From assembly GCF_015706575.1 (NCBI RefSeq), contig NW_024037052.1:13380711-13444710 (forward strand): a stretch of 64,000 nucleotides of DNA, read 5' to 3'. Positions 63,134 through 64,000 of this stretch are shown here, in pieces. The translations under genes and the position numbers were made by a program. Within the stretch, counting starts at the first letter, position 1. The number at the start of each line of letters is the position of its first letter. The DNA comes from Patiria miniata (Eukaryota; Echinodermata; Asteroidea; Valvatida; Asterinidae). Under the pieces are notes generated by a model. The model was not told the origin of the DNA. It did not search any database and saw nothing but the letters and a program-made list of their open reading frames with translations.

Positions 63134-64000
63134 TGTGACGGAAAGTAAAGTTTTTATGCCCTTGTTCATGTTATTGTATTCTAATCTTATGAATGAACTG
63201 TAGTATAGTACGCCCGTGACTGGGCGTGGCTTAGCAGTCAGGGTGTGCGTGTATGCACGCACGCGATTGGTTAACAAAGCCCCATATGTTTAGTGCATCA
63301 TAATTGTTTAGTGCATGTGCTATGTATGCGCGTAAGTAGATTGCTACGTACGTACGCGCGGGAGGGTTCTGGCAAGTGGCAGCGAGCTGTACAAACGTGA
63401 GTTGAGTGTGCTCTCGCTGTGGCGTGTATTGCTATATGGTGATTTGCGCTATATGTTAGCTACGCGCGGGCGAACTGTTGGACAGTTTAGCCGTACACTT
63501 GTGGGTGCATTGTGGTTGATTGGGGCTGGGCCCATGGTTTCGTAGTGCTACGTGCGCACAAACCATATCTCCACAGTGGCACTGAGCTATGCAATGCGAT
63601 ATTGTTTAGGCAGTGCAGCATTGGTTGTTGCGTTGCTGTATTGTTTCTACATTGCAGCATTGGTCTGTGCATTGCTATAGTGTTCTAGTATTGCAGCAGA
63701 GGTCTGTGCATTGCTATAGTGTTCTATATGTTGCAGCATTGGTCTGTGCATTGCTATAGCGTTCATGTATTGCAGCATTGGTTGTGCATTGCTATAGCGT
63801 TCCTGTAATGCAGCATTGGTTTGTGCAGTGATTATTGGAGTGAGCAGTGCGATATTAGTTGTATATTGCAAATAGGGCTCATATTCGAAAACCACAGGTT
63901 GTAATAAAGCTACCCAAGACAATTACTCCCAAATCATTTAATCATTTAATTGTTGTCTCTGAAATAAATAATCGTGTTACTTGAGATTACCGACCATTCA
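63134..64000 (+). repeat. 3' LTR (clipped by window end)
   Basis: The first 867 bp of the 1038-bp LTR, collinear with 54862-55728. AATAAA is at 63903-63908. The last 171 bp or so should lie beyond the window. Confidence 0.93.

Larger units (their letters stand above)
54862..64000 (+). mobile_element. Ty3/gypsy LTR retrotransposon (3' LTR clipped)
   Basis: LTRs at 54862-55899 and 63134 to beyond 64000; the visible 867 bp of the second align without gaps at a constant offset of 8272 and read the same by eye. Order: LTR, tRNA-Leu primer site, gag, pol (protease, RT, RNase H, integrase), zinc-finger ORF, LTR. The domain order identifies Ty3/gypsy. If the 3' LTR is full length the element is about 9.3 kb. 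It is markedly richer in G+C than the Polinton and the host DNA. The left flanking bases are GCGTAT; the right flank and hence the target duplication lie outside. Confidence 0.95.

Overview
The window is eukaryotic, most likely from a marine invertebrate animal. The signs are spliceosomal exons with GT/AG boundaries, tRNA-like SINE sequences, hAT-, mariner- and TTAA-type MITEs with clean target-site duplications, a Polinton/Maverick (adintovirus-like) element and a Ty3/gypsy LTR retrotransposon primed by tRNA-Leu. I cannot name the phylum. Most of the window is repeats and mobile DNA. Only a few host coding segments are visible.

Region 1 (about 0.5-31 kb) is a segmentally duplicated block built around three paralogous minus-strand genes at 2906-3832, 9784-10588 (frameshifted) and 29400-30122. 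They encode proteins of about 240-308 residues whose core looks like a divergent GIY-YIG / T5orf172-type domain. Between the copies lie a tandem array of about 2.3-kb units (11.1-24.9 kb, with an isolated partial unit at 5.8 kb), two copies of a fold-back element carrying a 36-bp minisatellite and a hammerhead-like hairpin, and several MITEs. Because the units are tandem paralogues, two hAT-type insertions can be dated relative to the array and seen with their exact 8-bp duplications and empty sites.

Region 2 (31-43.9 kb) holds the last two exons of an unidentified host gene (31155-31260 and 32292-32354, plus strand), followed by about 7 kb of duplicated sequence. The duplicate repeats the terminal exon intact at 39300-39362 and carries decayed copies of the penultimate exon at about 35.3, 37.9 and 42.3 kb. 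A third copy of the terminal exon is cut at 43926/43927 by the Polinton.

Region 3 (43927-54861) is the left part of a Polinton/adintovirus-like element. Rightward genes are a death-fold-like protein, a spliced PC4-domain protein, a chromodomain integrase, a penton-like protein, a small basic pX-like protein, the major capsid protein and an adenain-type protease. Leftward genes are a DNA polymerase B fragment, a small membrane protein, a packaging ATPase and two unknown proteins. Together these cover replication, integration, capsid building, maturation and packaging. The polymerase frame runs without a stop up to base 54861 and is then cut.

Region 4 (54862-64000 and beyond) is a nearly complete GC-rich Ty3/gypsy retrotransposon inserted in the polymerase gene. 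It has 1038-bp LTRs (the second is clipped by the window end), a tRNA-Leu primer site, gag with a frame break, a textbook -1 frameshift signal, a full-length pol, and an unusual third ORF encoding a two-zinc-finger C2H2 protein behind a splice-acceptor-like site. The visible parts of its two LTRs read identically, so the insertion is young. The nesting order is host exon duplication, then Polinton, then retrotransposon.
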